Source: Actinomycetota bacterium (GTDB lineage: Bacteria > Actinomycetota > Acidimicrobiia > Spongiisociales > ZC4RG35). From it: a stretch of 14,098 nucleotides of DNA. Below the pieces are notes generated by a model. It was not told the DNA's origin. It ran no database searches and saw only the letters and a program-made list of their open reading frames with translations. The translations under genes were made by a program, and so were the position numbers. Of the stretch, positions 7,391-14,098 are shown piece by piece; position 1 is the first letter of the stretch; each line of letters begins with the position of its first letter. Location: contig JAKEHF010000103.1 of assembly GCA_022615295.1 (NCBI GenBank), positions 1 to 14,098 of the forward strand, read 5' to 3'.

Positions 7391-8375
7391 CATCGTGGGT
7401 CTGTTGAGCGTCACCACCACATCGAACGCCGGGCCCGGGGAGCGCGACCGGATGCTGGAGACGGCCGCGGCCCATTTCCGTAGCCATGACATCACTCGCT
7501 CGGACGTGGTCCGGGTTGACGTGCCGGGCCGGGGAGGCGGAGAGGACGGGGAGGGGGCGATGAGGGGCGAGCTGGAGCCGATGGTCCCACTGCTCCAGTC
7601 GGGGTCGTTGTTCGGAGAAGCGGTGGGTCTGCTCGTTGTCGACACCCAGAACCTCCTCAAGAACGAGGCGGAGACACTCGCCGGCCTGCTCGACACCTCC
7701 GACCTGGCGACCACGGAGGTGGTCCTGCTCACCCTGGGCACCCTGCCCGGTCCGTTGTCGAAAGTGGTCGGCCAGAGGGGCTCGACGGTGGCCGTGGCTC
7801 GGATGTGGGAGCGGGACGTGGCCAAATGGCTCGCCGAGGAGACGAGGTCACGTGGCCTGACCATCGACCAGAGCGCCATCGACGCCCTTGTCCATCGCTA
7901 TGGCACCGACACCGCCAGCCTGGGCAACATCCTCGACCAGCTCGCCACCTCACCCGGCAGGATCACCGAGACGGTCGTCAACGAGCGCTTCAGGAATCGC
8001 CCCGACGAGCCGGCGTGGCACATCACGGACGCCATCGGAAAGGGCGAGGTCGGCGAGGCTCTGCGCAGGCTCGCCGACTTCCTGGTGCACGGTCATCCGC
8101 TGGTCTATCTGGCCACGCTGGAGACAGATCTGAGACGGCGTGCCCTAGCCGCCGCGGCGCCGGACGAGGAGACCTTCAAGGAGTGGGTCGGCGGGGGATC
8201 GGAGCGTCAGCTTGGGATCATGTGGCGTCAGCGCTCTCGGGTCCGCGAATCGTCACTGCGCCGGGCCCAAGACGCCTTGCTCCGTGCCGATCGGGTGGTC
8301 AAGACCCAGCCCGAGGAGGTGCATCGGGTCACCCTGGAGCGTCTCACCGTGGCCCTGTGCCGCTGGTACGGATGA
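7365..8375 (+). CDS. holA: DNA polymerase III delta subunit
   Basis: Clamp-loader subunit that binds and opens the beta sliding clamp during chromosome replication. From the TTG at 7365 the protein has 336 residues, the usual size. It begins MVGHDDYL, matching the family's opening strand plus G-x-D-x-x-L, and GSLFGEAVGLLVVD (80-93) matches the typical S-x-F/L-x-x-R-x-V-V-V segment, except that a valine stands where arginine is usual. W218 in WHITDAIGKGEVGEAL begins the collar domain, with LATLETDLRRRAL further on. The TTG is preferred because later starts (GTG at 7395) would remove the GHDDYL strand, and no earlier in-frame start gives a sensible sequence; it overlaps the DHPS-like gene by 26 bases. 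The N-terminus is very short for the family, so the true start is somewhat uncertain. Position beside comEC and rpsT supports the call. Confidence 0.9.
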   Translation: MVGHDDYLDIVGLLSVTTTSNAGPGERDRMLETAAAHFRSHDITRSDVVRVDVPGRGGGEDGEGAMRGELEPMVPLLQSGSLFGEAVGLLVVDTQNLLKNEAETLAGLLDTSDLATTEVVLLTLGTLPGPLSKVVGQRGSTVAVARMWERDVAKWLAEETRSRGLTIDQSAIDALVHRYGTDTASLGNILDQLATSPGRITETVVNERFRNRPDEPAWHITDAIGKGEVGEALRRLADFLVHGHPLVYLATLETDLRRRALAAAAPDEETFKEWVGGGSERQLGIMWRQRSRVRESSLRRAQDALLRADRVVKTQPEEVHRVTLERLTVALCRWYG

Positions 8376-8376
8376 G

Positions 8377-8390
8377 CTCCGAAGCCGGAG
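8377..8390. terminator. Short hairpin between convergent holA and rpsT
   Basis: CTCCG (8377-8381) and CGGAG (8386-8390) form a perfect 5-bp stem around a 4-base loop, directly after the holA stop and just beyond the rpsT stop on the other strand. A shared terminator fits the position, but no T-tract follows on either strand and the stem is short. Confidence 0.35.
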
Positions 8391-8398
8391 TCCTCTCG

Positions 8399-8653
8399 TC
8401 AGGACTTGGCCGCGCTCCTGGCGAGACGTGACTTCTTCCGGGCCGCGGTGTTGGGGTGGAGCACCCCCTTCTGAGCAGCCTTGTCGATCCTCTTCTGGGC
8501 AGCGCGATAGAGCTCGTCGGTCGACTCACCGGCGACGGCGGCCGTCTGCATCTTGCGCGCGGCGGTCTTCAAGTCGCTCTTGACCGACTTGTTGCGTTGC
8601 CGGCGAACCTGATTCTGCCGGTTGCGCTTCTCCTGGGACTTGATATTGGCCAT
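8399..8653 (-). CDS. rpsT: 30S ribosomal protein S20
   Basis: Primary 16S rRNA-binding protein of the small ribosomal subunit. The 84 residues start MANIKSQEKRNRQNQVRR, are strongly basic and helical throughout, and contain the diagnostic IDKAAQKGVLHPNTAARKKSRL (56-77, given here in part by its ends IDKAA and KKSRL). Length matches the family (about 85-90). The ATG at 8653 is chosen because mature S20 begins MANIKS; a TTG two codons upstream is unlikely. It is transcribed opposite to holA and lepA, an arrangement also seen in other Gram-positive genomes. There is no strong Shine-Dalgarno sequence before it. Confidence 0.97.
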   Translation of the reverse strand: MANIKSQEKRNRQNQVRRQRNKSVKSDLKTAARKMQTAAVAGESTDELYRAAQKRIDKAAQKGVLHPNTAARKKSRLARSAAKS

Positions 8654-8687
8654 GACCAACTCTGCTCTTGAGGGGTGGAACGGGGCG

Positions 8688-8718
8688 AGGGTAGCAGTGG
8701 AGGGACCCCAACTTACAA
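8688..8718 (-). promoter_or_regulatory. Candidate rpsT promoter
   Basis: On the minus strand TTGTAA (8718-8713) and TACCCT (8693-8688) are 19 bases apart, a longer than ideal spacing. A start about 7 bases after the second hexamer would give a leader near 28 bases. The -35 half overlaps the lepA -10 on the other strand. Confidence 0.3.
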
Positions 8719-8719
8719 T
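8714..8719 (+). promoter_or_regulatory. Candidate -10 box of the lepA operon
   Basis: TACAAT differs from the consensus TATAAT at one base. Six bases separate it from a GTG at 8726, so the predicted transcription start coincides with that GTG. No clear -35 box lies 16-18 bases upstream. This is the only strong -10 match in the 92-base gap between rpsT and lepA. Confidence 0.45.
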
Positions 8720-8725
8720 GCTGCC

Positions 8726-8749
8726 GTGGAAGTTCCCCTTGCCTCATGA
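8726..8749 (+). CDS. Possible leaderless leader peptide upstream of lepA (7 codons)
   Basis: Beginning with GTG at the predicted transcription start, the seven-codon frame MEVPLAS ends in TGA at 8747-8749, which overlaps the lepA ATG as ATGA. lepA itself has no Shine-Dalgarno sequence. Together these suggest that ribosomes load on the leaderless GTG, translate the mini-ORF and reinitiate on lepA. The peptide is not expected to have a function of its own. The evidence is positional only; such a short frame can arise by chance. Confidence 0.3.
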   Translation: MEVPLAS

Positions 8750-10548
8750 GCGATCAAACGCGTATCCGCAACTTCTCGATCATCGCCCACATCGACCACG
8801 GCAAGTCGACCCTGGCGGATCGGCTCCTGGAGCGGACTGGTGCGGTGAGCCCACGTGAGATGCGCGATCAGGTCCTCGACACCATGGACCTGGAGAGGGA
8901 GCGGGGGATCACGATCAAGGCGCAGACGGTGCGCATCGGCTACCACGCCGGCGACGGGGACGATTACGTGCTCAATCTCATCGACACCCCGGGTCATGTC
9001 GACTTCTCCTACGAGGTGAGCCGTTCCCTGGCGGCGTGCGAGGGAGCCCTCCTCCTCGCCGACGCCGCCCAGGGTGTCCAGGCCCAGACGGTGGCCAACG
9101 CCTATCTCGCCATCGAGGCCGGTCTCGAGGTCATCCCCGCCCTCAACAAGATCGACCTGGCCGCCGCCGACCCCGAACGTGTCACCACAGAGCTCGTCAA
9201 CATTCTGGGAGGGTCACCCGATGCCGTCCTCCACCTCTCGGCGAAGACCGGCGCCGGTGTCGACCGGCTCCTCGAGACGATTATCGCCCGGATCCCGCCG
9301 CCATCGGGTGATGCGGAGGCCCCGTTGCGAGCCCTGGTCTTCGACTCCTACTTCGACGCTTACCGGGGTGTGGTCTGTTATCTCCGTGTCGTCGACGGCA
9401 GTCTCGGCGTCGGCGACGCCATCAGGTTCATGGCCACCGGGGAGACCCACGACGCCAGTGAGATCGGGTATCTCACCCCAAAGGCGGTGCCGGTGGGGCG
9501 GGTCGGTCCAGGCGAGGTGGTCTATCTCATCACCGGGGTCAAGGAGATCGACCGGATCAAGGTCGGTGACACCGTCACCAGCGCCCGGGCCGCGGCGGTG
9601 GTGCCGCTTCCGGGATACACCGAGCCCAAACCGATGGTGTTCTCGGGGATCTTCCCCACCGACGGCGACGACTACCCCAAGCTGAGGGAGGCGCTCGAGA
9701 AGCTGAGACTCAACGACGCCTCCCTGTCCTGGGAGCCGGAGACCTCGCGGGCGCTCGGCTTCGGTTTCAGGGTCGGATTCCTCGGTTTGCTGCACATGGA
9801 GATCGTCAGGGAGCGTCTGGAGCGGGAATACGACCTCGACCTGGTCGCCACCGCCCCTTCGGTGGCCTACAGCGTCCGTCTCCCTCCCGGTGAGGAACAG
9901 GTGATCAAGTCGCCACAGGACCTCCCCGAGGAGCATCGTGGCGTCTCGGAGCCCTTTGTGAGGGCGATGATCCTCACCCCGACGGAGTACGTCGGGCCCA
10001 TCATGGAGCTGGCCACAGGACGCCGGGCGGTGGTCGGCGGTATGAACTACCTGAGCCCGGAGCGTGTCGAACTCGACTTCGAGATCCCCTTGTCCGAGAT
10101 CGTCTTCGACTTCTTCGACCTGCTCAAATCGAAGACCAAGGGCTACGCCACCCTCGACTACGAGCCTTTGGACTATCGCCAGGCCGACCTGGTCAAGGTG
10201 GACATCCTTCTCAACGGCCAGGCCGTCGACGCCTTCTCGGCGATCGTCCACCGGGACCACGCCGAGGAGTACGGGAAGAGGATGACCACGAGGCTTCGAT
10301 CCCTCATCCCGCGCCAGCTCTTCGACGTACCCATCCAGGCCGCCATCGGGGGACGGGTGATCAGCCGGGAGACGGTGAAGGCGCGGCGCAAGGACGTCAC
10401 CGCCAAGTGCTACGGCGGCGACATAACCCGGAAGAAGAAGCTCCTCCAGAAGCAGAAGGAGGGAAAGAAGCGCATGAAGATGGTGGGTTCCGTCGAGGTG
10501 CCCCAGGAGGCCTTCGTGGCGGCCCTCAGGGTCGACGACGACCTGTGA
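8746..10548 (+). CDS. lepA: Elongation factor 4 (LepA), ribosome-associated GTPase
   Basis: Translational GTPase that acts on ribosomes (proposed roles are back-translocation and 30S assembly or initiation). The 600-residue length is standard. GTPase motifs: P-loop AHIDHGKS (14-21), G2 RGITIK (53-58), G3 DTPGH (80-84), G4 NKID (134-137) and G5 SAKTG (165-169). Domain II, the EF-G-like domains with GFRVGFLGLLHMEI, and the basic LepA-specific C-terminal domain (GGDITRKKKLLQKQKEGKKR, near 560-580) all follow, with the usual KKRMK tail. The ATG at 8746 gives the expected short N-terminus before RNFSIIAHIDHG. It probably heads a run with hemW, hrcA, dnaJ and rsmE. The stop overlaps the hemW start by 4 bases (GTGA). 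Confidence 0.98.
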   Translation: MSDQTRIRNFSIIAHIDHGKSTLADRLLERTGAVSPREMRDQVLDTMDLERERGITIKAQTVRIGYHAGDGDDYVLNLIDTPGHVDFSYEVSRSLAACEGALLLADAAQGVQAQTVANAYLAIEAGLEVIPALNKIDLAAADPERVTTELVNILGGSPDAVLHLSAKTGAGVDRLLETIIARIPPPSGDAEAPLRALVFDSYFDAYRGVVCYLRVVDGSLGVGDAIRFMATGETHDASEIGYLTPKAVPVGRVGPGEVVYLITGVKEIDRIKVGDTVTSARAAAVVPLPGYTEPKPMVFSGIFPTDGDDYPKLREALEKLRLNDASLSWEPETSRALGFGFRVGFLGLLHMEIVRERLEREYDLDLVATAPSVAYSVRLPPGEEQVIKSPQDLPEEHRGVSEPFVRAMILTPTEYVGPIMELATGRRAVVGGMNYLSPERVELDFEIPLSEIVFDFFDLLKSKTKGYATLDYEPLDYRQADLVKVDILLNGQAVDAFSAIVHRDHAEEYGKRMTTRLRSLIPRQLFDVPIQAAIGGRVISRETVKARRKDVTAKCYGGDITRKKKLLQKQKEGKKRMKMVGSVEVPQEAFVAALRVDDDL

Positions 10549-11726
10549 CACCCGAGGACGCCGATCGTCACTTCGGGGTCGTCGGGGTCTATGTCCACAT
10601 CCCGTTTTGCGCCCGGATCTGCCCCTACTGCGACTTCGCGGTCGTCGCCGGCAAGGACCACCTGGCCCCGCGCTACATCGAGGCCCTTGTCGCCGAGATC
10701 GGCGGCGGCGAGAGCCGGCGTGGCATCGGCGCGGTCTATGTCGGAGGGGGCACCCCGAGTCACGTGGAGCCACGTCTGCTCGGCCTCACGCTCGAGGCGG
10801 TGGAGAGACGCCATGGGATCGCTTCCGGCGCCGAGGTCAGCGTGGAGGCCAACCCCGAGGACTTCACCAAGGACCTGGCCCGGGGTTTGGTTGCTCTCGG
10901 GTTCACCCGTGTCTCCTTTGGCGCCCAGAGCTTCGACCCGGTGGTCCTCGGCTATCTGGGGAGACGGCACACCCCGGAAGACATAACGAGGTCCGTGGAG
11001 ACTGCCCGGACCGCTGGATTCGGCTCGGTGTCGGTCGATCTGATCTATGGGTCACCGGTCGAGGACCCCGCGTCGTGGGAGGACACCCTGGCCAGGGCGG
11101 TCGATCTGGGCACCGACCACGTCTCTTGCTACGCCCTAACCGTGGAGCAGGGGACTCCGCTGGGCCGGTCGGTGGCGTCGGGGGAGGCTGCGCCCGATCC
11201 GGATATCCAGGCCGATCGGCACGAACTGGCCGGGATGAGGCTCTCCGCGGCCGGTCTGGGCCGCTACGAGGTGTCGAATTGGGCGACCGGGGGTCATGAG
11301 TGCCGTTACAACCACATCGTCTGGGCTCAAGGGGAGTATCTGGGATACGGCGCCAGCGCCCACGGTCATCTCGATGGGGTTCGCTATCGCAACCTGAGAA
11401 GACTCGACGCCTACATCGCCGCCGTGGAACGGGGCGTCCGGCCTTTGGCCGGCGAGGAGCTCCTGCGGGGTTGGGACGCCGAGATCGATCGTCTCTTCGT
11501 GGGTTTGCGTCGTGTCGTCGGGGTGGCGGAGGGCCCGGGCACCGCGGCGTTGATGGAGACCGAGGAGGGTCAGCTGCTGGAACACGCAGGCGTCGTGTCA
11601 CGACGGGGCGACAGGCTCGTCATAGACCGTCCCCTCCTCACCGACATGGTGCAACGGGCCGTCCTCGGCCTCCCCGAGCCTTGGGCGCAAGCCGCAGCTG
11701 CGAATAACGTGTCTGTCGATGCTTGA
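10545..11726 (+). CDS. hemW: HemW-type radical SAM haem chaperone
   Basis: Member of the HemN/HemW radical SAM family; HemW proteins bind haem and are thought to deliver it to respiratory enzymes rather than act as coproporphyrinogen dehydrogenase. The 393 residues contain the cluster motif CARICPYCDF (C22, C26, C29); the residue after CD is F31 rather than the extra cysteine of true HemN (CxxxCxxCxC), which supports HemW. GGGTPS (67-72) binds SAM, and VSVEANPEDF, RVSFGAQSF and VDLIYG are family blocks. The haem-associated HNxxYW motif of HemW is YNHIVW here (255-260), before GEYLGYGASAHG. The GTG start shares GTGA with the lepA stop. The 3' end overlaps hrcA by 8 bases. Often labelled oxygen-independent coproporphyrinogen III oxidase, which is probably wrong for this type. 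Confidence 0.92.
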   Translation: MTPEDADRHFGVVGVYVHIPFCARICPYCDFAVVAGKDHLAPRYIEALVAEIGGGESRRGIGAVYVGGGTPSHVEPRLLGLTLEAVERRHGIASGAEVSVEANPEDFTKDLARGLVALGFTRVSFGAQSFDPVVLGYLGRRHTPEDITRSVETARTAGFGSVSVDLIYGSPVEDPASWEDTLARAVDLGTDHVSCYALTVEQGTPLGRSVASGEAAPDPDIQADRHELAGMRLSAAGLGRYEVSNWATGGHECRYNHIVWAQGEYLGYGASAHGHLDGVRYRNLRRLDAYIAAVERGVRPLAGEELLRGWDAEIDRLFVGLRRVVGVAEGPGTAALMETEEGQLLEHAGVVSRRGDRLVIDRPLLTDMVQRAVLGLPEPWAQAAAANNVSVDA

Positions 11727-12720
11727 GGATCGTCGTTCCGAGGTGCTCCGGGTGCTCGTCGAGGAGCACATCCGGACCGGGGAGCCGGTGAGCTCCAAGA
11801 CGATCGCCGAGCTCTCACGACTCGCCGTCTCCCCGGCGACGATTCGCAACGACCTCGCCTCCCTGGAGCACGAGGGCTATGCGGTCCAGCCACACACCTC
11901 TGCGGGTCGGGTGCCGACGGCCGCCGCCTACCGCTACTACGTGGATCATCTCGGTCCGGGCCAGTTGAGACGACCCGCCCAGGACAGGATCAGCGCCCTC
12001 TTCGGCAAGGTGCACCTCGAGCTGTCCAAGCTGCTCCGAGCCACCACGGACCTCCTCGCCGAGATAACAGATCTTCCCGCCGTGGTCGTGGCCCCCGGTG
12101 TGGCCCGGGACAAGGTCCGCTCGCTGCACACTGTCCAGATCACCACCGACCAGATACTCCTCGTGGTGGTCACCGAGGGCGGCCGGGTGGTCCAGCAGAG
12201 GGGCCGGGTCCGGGCTCCGGTGACTCCTTTCGAGATCGAGACGGGACAGCGGATCATGGCCTCGGCGGTGGTGGGCACCGAGCTGGGTCTGGGTGCCATG
12301 CCGCCAAGGGACCTCATCGAGGACCTCGACGACCCGACACGGGAGCTGGTCCTCACCATCTACGACTGTCTCCATCTTGCGGCGACAGCCGGCTCGGAGA
12401 TGTTCATCGGCGGCACCGAGAGGACTGCGAGCCTGTGGCACGACCCGGAGAGCGCCCAGAGGGTGCTCGACATCCTGCAGAGGGAGGCCGAGGTGATGAA
12501 GCTGCTCGCGGGGGTCTCGGGGGTGTCGATCCAGATCGGCAGCGAGATGGAGGACTCCTCAGTGGACATGGCCGTGGTCTCGAGCAGCTACGACGTGTCC
12601 GGTGAGGTCGGCTCGGTGGGTGTCATCGGCCCGATGCGGATGAATTACAAACGGGCGATCAGCGCCGTCGAGGAGGTCTCCAGGGAGCTGGAGGACCAGA
12701 TCGGATCCCAACCCGGCTGA
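11719..12720 (+). CDS. hrcA: Heat-inducible transcription repressor HrcA
   Basis: Repressor of class I heat-shock genes; binds the CIRCE inverted repeat and depends on GroEL for activity. The 333-residue length fits the family (about 340). The N-terminal winged helix (about 1-70) shows LVEEHIRTGEPVSSKTIAE (13-31) and SPATIRNDLASLEHEGY (38-54), then the family's QPHTSAGRVPT (57-67) and YRYYVD (71-76). Later HrcA blocks include VQITTDQILLVVVTEGG, MFIGGTE, a segment ending IQIGSEME, and the ending GSVGVIGPMRMNYKRAI followed by a final helix. The ATG at 11719, 8 bases inside hemW, is the only start that keeps the full helix. I found no CIRCE element in this window, so its targets lie elsewhere. 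dnaJ starts 3 bases after its stop; grpE is not between them. Confidence 0.97.
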   Translation: MLEDRRSEVLRVLVEEHIRTGEPVSSKTIAELSRLAVSPATIRNDLASLEHEGYAVQPHTSAGRVPTAAAYRYYVDHLGPGQLRRPAQDRISALFGKVHLELSKLLRATTDLLAEITDLPAVVVAPGVARDKVRSLHTVQITTDQILLVVVTEGGRVVQQRGRVRAPVTPFEIETGQRIMASAVVGTELGLGAMPPRDLIEDLDDPTRELVLTIYDCLHLAATAGSEMFIGGTERTASLWHDPESAQRVLDILQREAEVMKLLAGVSGVSIQIGSEMEDSSVDMAVVSSSYDVSGEVGSVGVIGPMRMNYKRAISAVEEVSRELEDQIGSQPG

Positions 12721-12723
12721 GAG

Positions 12724-13794
12724 ATGACAGGCGACTACTACCGGGTCCTCGGGGTGGAGCGCAACGCCACCACCGAGGACATAAAGAAGGCATTCCGCCG
12801 GATCGCCCGAGAGACCCATCCCGACGCCAACCCGGGTGATCCCGCACTCGAAGCCCGCTTTCGCGAGGCGGCTGAGGCCTACGAGGTTCTCTCCGACCCG
12901 GAGCGGCGCCGTCGTTACGACCGGGGGGACACCATCGACCTCGGAGACCTCTTCGGAGGGTTGGGCGGGCTGGACGAGATGCTCCGCTCGGTCTTCGGCG
13001 ACAGTGGTCTCTTCGGAGGTCGATCCCCGAGACCGGTTCGCGGCCGGGACGTCGTGGTCCATGTCGAGGTGACGTTGGAGCAGGCGGCGTTCGGTGCCGA
13101 CGTTCCGATCCAGTACCAGACGAGAGTCGACTGCCCTCGTTGCATCGGCACCGGCGCCGAGCCCGGGTCACGCCGGGTGACATGTGGCGAGTGCGGCGGC
13201 GCCGGGCAGGTGAGGAGGACACAGCGCTCGCTCTTTGGCACCGTGATGACCTCCTCGACATGCCCCCGCTGCGGTGGCGAGGGATCACTCACCGAGACTC
13301 CCTGCACCGAGTGCCAGGGCTCGGGGACGGTCATCCAGACGGTCGAGGTCACACTCGAGGTGCCGGCGGGGGTGGGTCCTGGGACTCGTCTGAGGCTGAG
13401 CGGCCGGGGTGAATCCTCGGGGGTGGCCGGGCTGAAGGGGGATCTCTACGTCGAGATCAGCGTGGCCGAAGACCCCCGTTTCGAGCGTCATGACAACGAC
13501 CTATGGCATCGTCTCCGCTTGGGGATCGCCGAGGCCGCCCTGGGGACCAGGGTTGAGGTCCCCCTGCTCGACGGTGGCATGTTCGAGCTGGACATACCTG
13601 CGGGCACCCAGCCGGGAGAGCTCTTCCGCATCCGTGGTGAGGGGATGACCATCTTGGGGAGGAGGGGGCGTGGCGACCTGATCGTCATCGCCACGGTCGT
13701 GGTCCCCACCACTCTCACCCTCGAGGAGGAGGACCTGATGAGACGTTGGGCCGACCTGCGCGGGGAGCGAACCGACAGGCCGGCACCGAGTTGA
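12724..13794 (+). CDS. dnaJ: Chaperone DnaJ (type I Hsp40)
   Basis: Co-chaperone that delivers unfolded protein to DnaK and stimulates its ATPase. The 356 residues hold a J domain (4-67) with HPD at 32-34, a short glycine/phenylalanine region (about 72-104, with LFGGLGGL and GLFGGR), and a central zinc-binding domain of four CxxCxGxG repeats: CPRCIGTG (137-144), CGECGGAG (154-161), CPRCGGEG (180-187) and CTECQGSG (194-201). The two beta-barrel substrate domains follow, with VPAGVGPGTRLRLSGRGE and DIPAGTQPGELFRIRGEG. It is about 20 residues shorter than E. coli DnaJ, mainly in the G/F region and tail, which fits the second DnaJ of actinobacteria that lies beside hrcA. Its stop overlaps the rsmE TTG (TTGA). 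Confidence 0.97.
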   Translation: MTGDYYRVLGVERNATTEDIKKAFRRIARETHPDANPGDPALEARFREAAEAYEVLSDPERRRRYDRGDTIDLGDLFGGLGGLDEMLRSVFGDSGLFGGRSPRPVRGRDVVVHVEVTLEQAAFGADVPIQYQTRVDCPRCIGTGAEPGSRRVTCGECGGAGQVRRTQRSLFGTVMTSSTCPRCGGEGSLTETPCTECQGSGTVIQTVEVTLEVPAGVGPGTRLRLSGRGESSGVAGLKGDLYVEISVAEDPRFERHDNDLWHRLRLGIAEAALGTRVEVPLLDGGMFELDIPAGTQPGELFRIRGEGMTILGRRGRGDLIVIATVVVPTTLTLEEEDLMRRWADLRGERTDRPAPS

Positions 13795-14098
13795 GACACA
13801 TCCCACATGTGGTGATCCCGGCCCCCTGGGAGGACGAAGACGAGCTGCGGCTCTCTGTTATCCAGTGGAGACACCTCACCAAGGTCCTCCGACTCAACCG
13901 GGGCGACCCGCTCACCTATACCGACGGTCTTGGCCGGACCGGCAGGGGGCGGCTCGGAAACCAGGTGGTGATGCGTGACGAGGAGACACGGGCGCCGCGG
14001 GGTATGGAGCTGACCGTGGCTGTTGCCCCGCCGGCGAACAAGGACCGGCAGCGCTATCTCGTCGAGAAGCTGGCCGAGCTCGGTGTCACCCGACTGCA
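13791..14098 (+). CDS. rsmE: 16S rRNA m3U1498 methyltransferase, N-terminal part, cut by window edge
   Basis: RsmE methylates N3 of U1498 in helix 44 of 16S rRNA using SAM. The visible 102 residues include the N-terminal PUA-like domain with HLTKVLRL (28-35) and GDPLTYTDGLGR (38-49), then a strand, LTVAVAP (74-80), leading to KDRQRYLVEKLAELGV (84-99), which matches the K-x-(D/E)-r-x-e-x-x-x-x-K-x-x-E-L-G-V signature at the start of the knotted SPOUT methyltransferase domain. The C-terminal knot with the SAM site is outside the window. The TTG at 13791, sharing TTGA with the dnaJ stop, is chosen because RHIPHVVI follows it as in family members; later GTG codons would truncate the first strand. 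Placement after dnaJ is common for rsmE. Confidence 0.93.
   Translation, partial: MRHIPHVVIPAPWEDEDELRLSVIQWRHLTKVLRLNRGDPLTYTDGLGRTGRGRLGNQVVMRDEETRAPRGMELTVAVAPPANKDRQRYLVEKLAELGVTRL

Noticed and set aside
9214..10773. 519-codon open frame on the minus strand antisense to lepA and hemW
   Set aside because: LepA is certain in the opposite strand by five GTPase motifs. The antisense frame has low-complexity Arg/Gly/Val-rich sequence typical of high-GC shadow frames and no recognisable domain.
10545..11726. Calling the radical SAM protein HemN (coproporphyrinogen dehydrogenase)
   Set aside because: The cluster motif is CxxxCxxCDF without the additional cysteine of true HemN, and the protein is shorter than HemN.
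11290..13320. GAGTGC matches examined as CIRCE half-sites (near 11299, 13189 and 13309)
   Set aside because: They lie inside coding sequence, lack the complementary TTAGCACTC half, and the last two are simply codons of the DnaJ zinc-finger cysteines.
1..14098. Search for an unrecognised defence, mobile or secretion system
   Set aside because: Every gene but the small HExxH protein belongs to a known housekeeping or competence family. No direct-repeat array, inverted-repeat ends, integrase, transposase, tRNA or change in base composition was noticed by eye.

Overview
The window reads as ordinary chromosomal DNA from a high-GC bacterium, most likely an actinobacterium. The order leuS, comEA, comEC, holA, rpsT (opposite strand), lepA, hemW, hrcA, dnaJ, rsmE is one I know from Streptomyces and, more dispersed, from mycobacteria. 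GTG and TTG starts are common, neighbouring genes often share a four-base start/stop overlap, and several starts lack a Shine-Dalgarno sequence while having a -10-like hexamer 6-7 bases upstream. The short form of LeuRS argues against a typical Streptomyces or Mycobacterium; an Acidimicrobiia-like lineage is my guess, not something shown.

Layout: 1-302 is the N-terminal part of a 3-hydroxyacyl-CoA dehydrogenase on the minus strand. leuS (364-2784) diverges from it and is followed, with a 4-base overlap, by a small HExxH putative metalloprotease (2781-3173). Back to back with that gene, on the minus strand, lies a class III-like polyphosphate kinase 2 (3174-3986). Divergent from ppk2 is a tightly packed run: comEA, comEC, a divergent dihydropteroate synthase-like gene and holA (4039-8375). 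rpsT (8399-8653) converges on holA and diverges from the second run: lepA, hemW, hrcA, dnaJ and rsmE (8746 to the right edge, where rsmE is cut).

Functionally the window combines translation (leuS, rpsT, lepA, rsmE), replication (holA), DNA uptake (comEA, comEC), haem handling (hemW), heat-shock control and chaperoning (hrcA, dnaJ) and polyphosphate-driven nucleotide phosphorylation (ppk2). The genes share transcription units because they are packed together, not because they form one pathway.

I see no mobile element, CRISPR array, tRNA, phage gene or defence cassette, and no stretch over 300 bases without a gene. The most interesting points are a seven-codon, apparently leaderless mini-ORF whose stop overlaps the lepA start, the altered active-site loops of the DHPS-like protein between comEC and holA, an altered HemW haem-binding motif, and a stand-alone minimal HExxH protein coupled to leuS.
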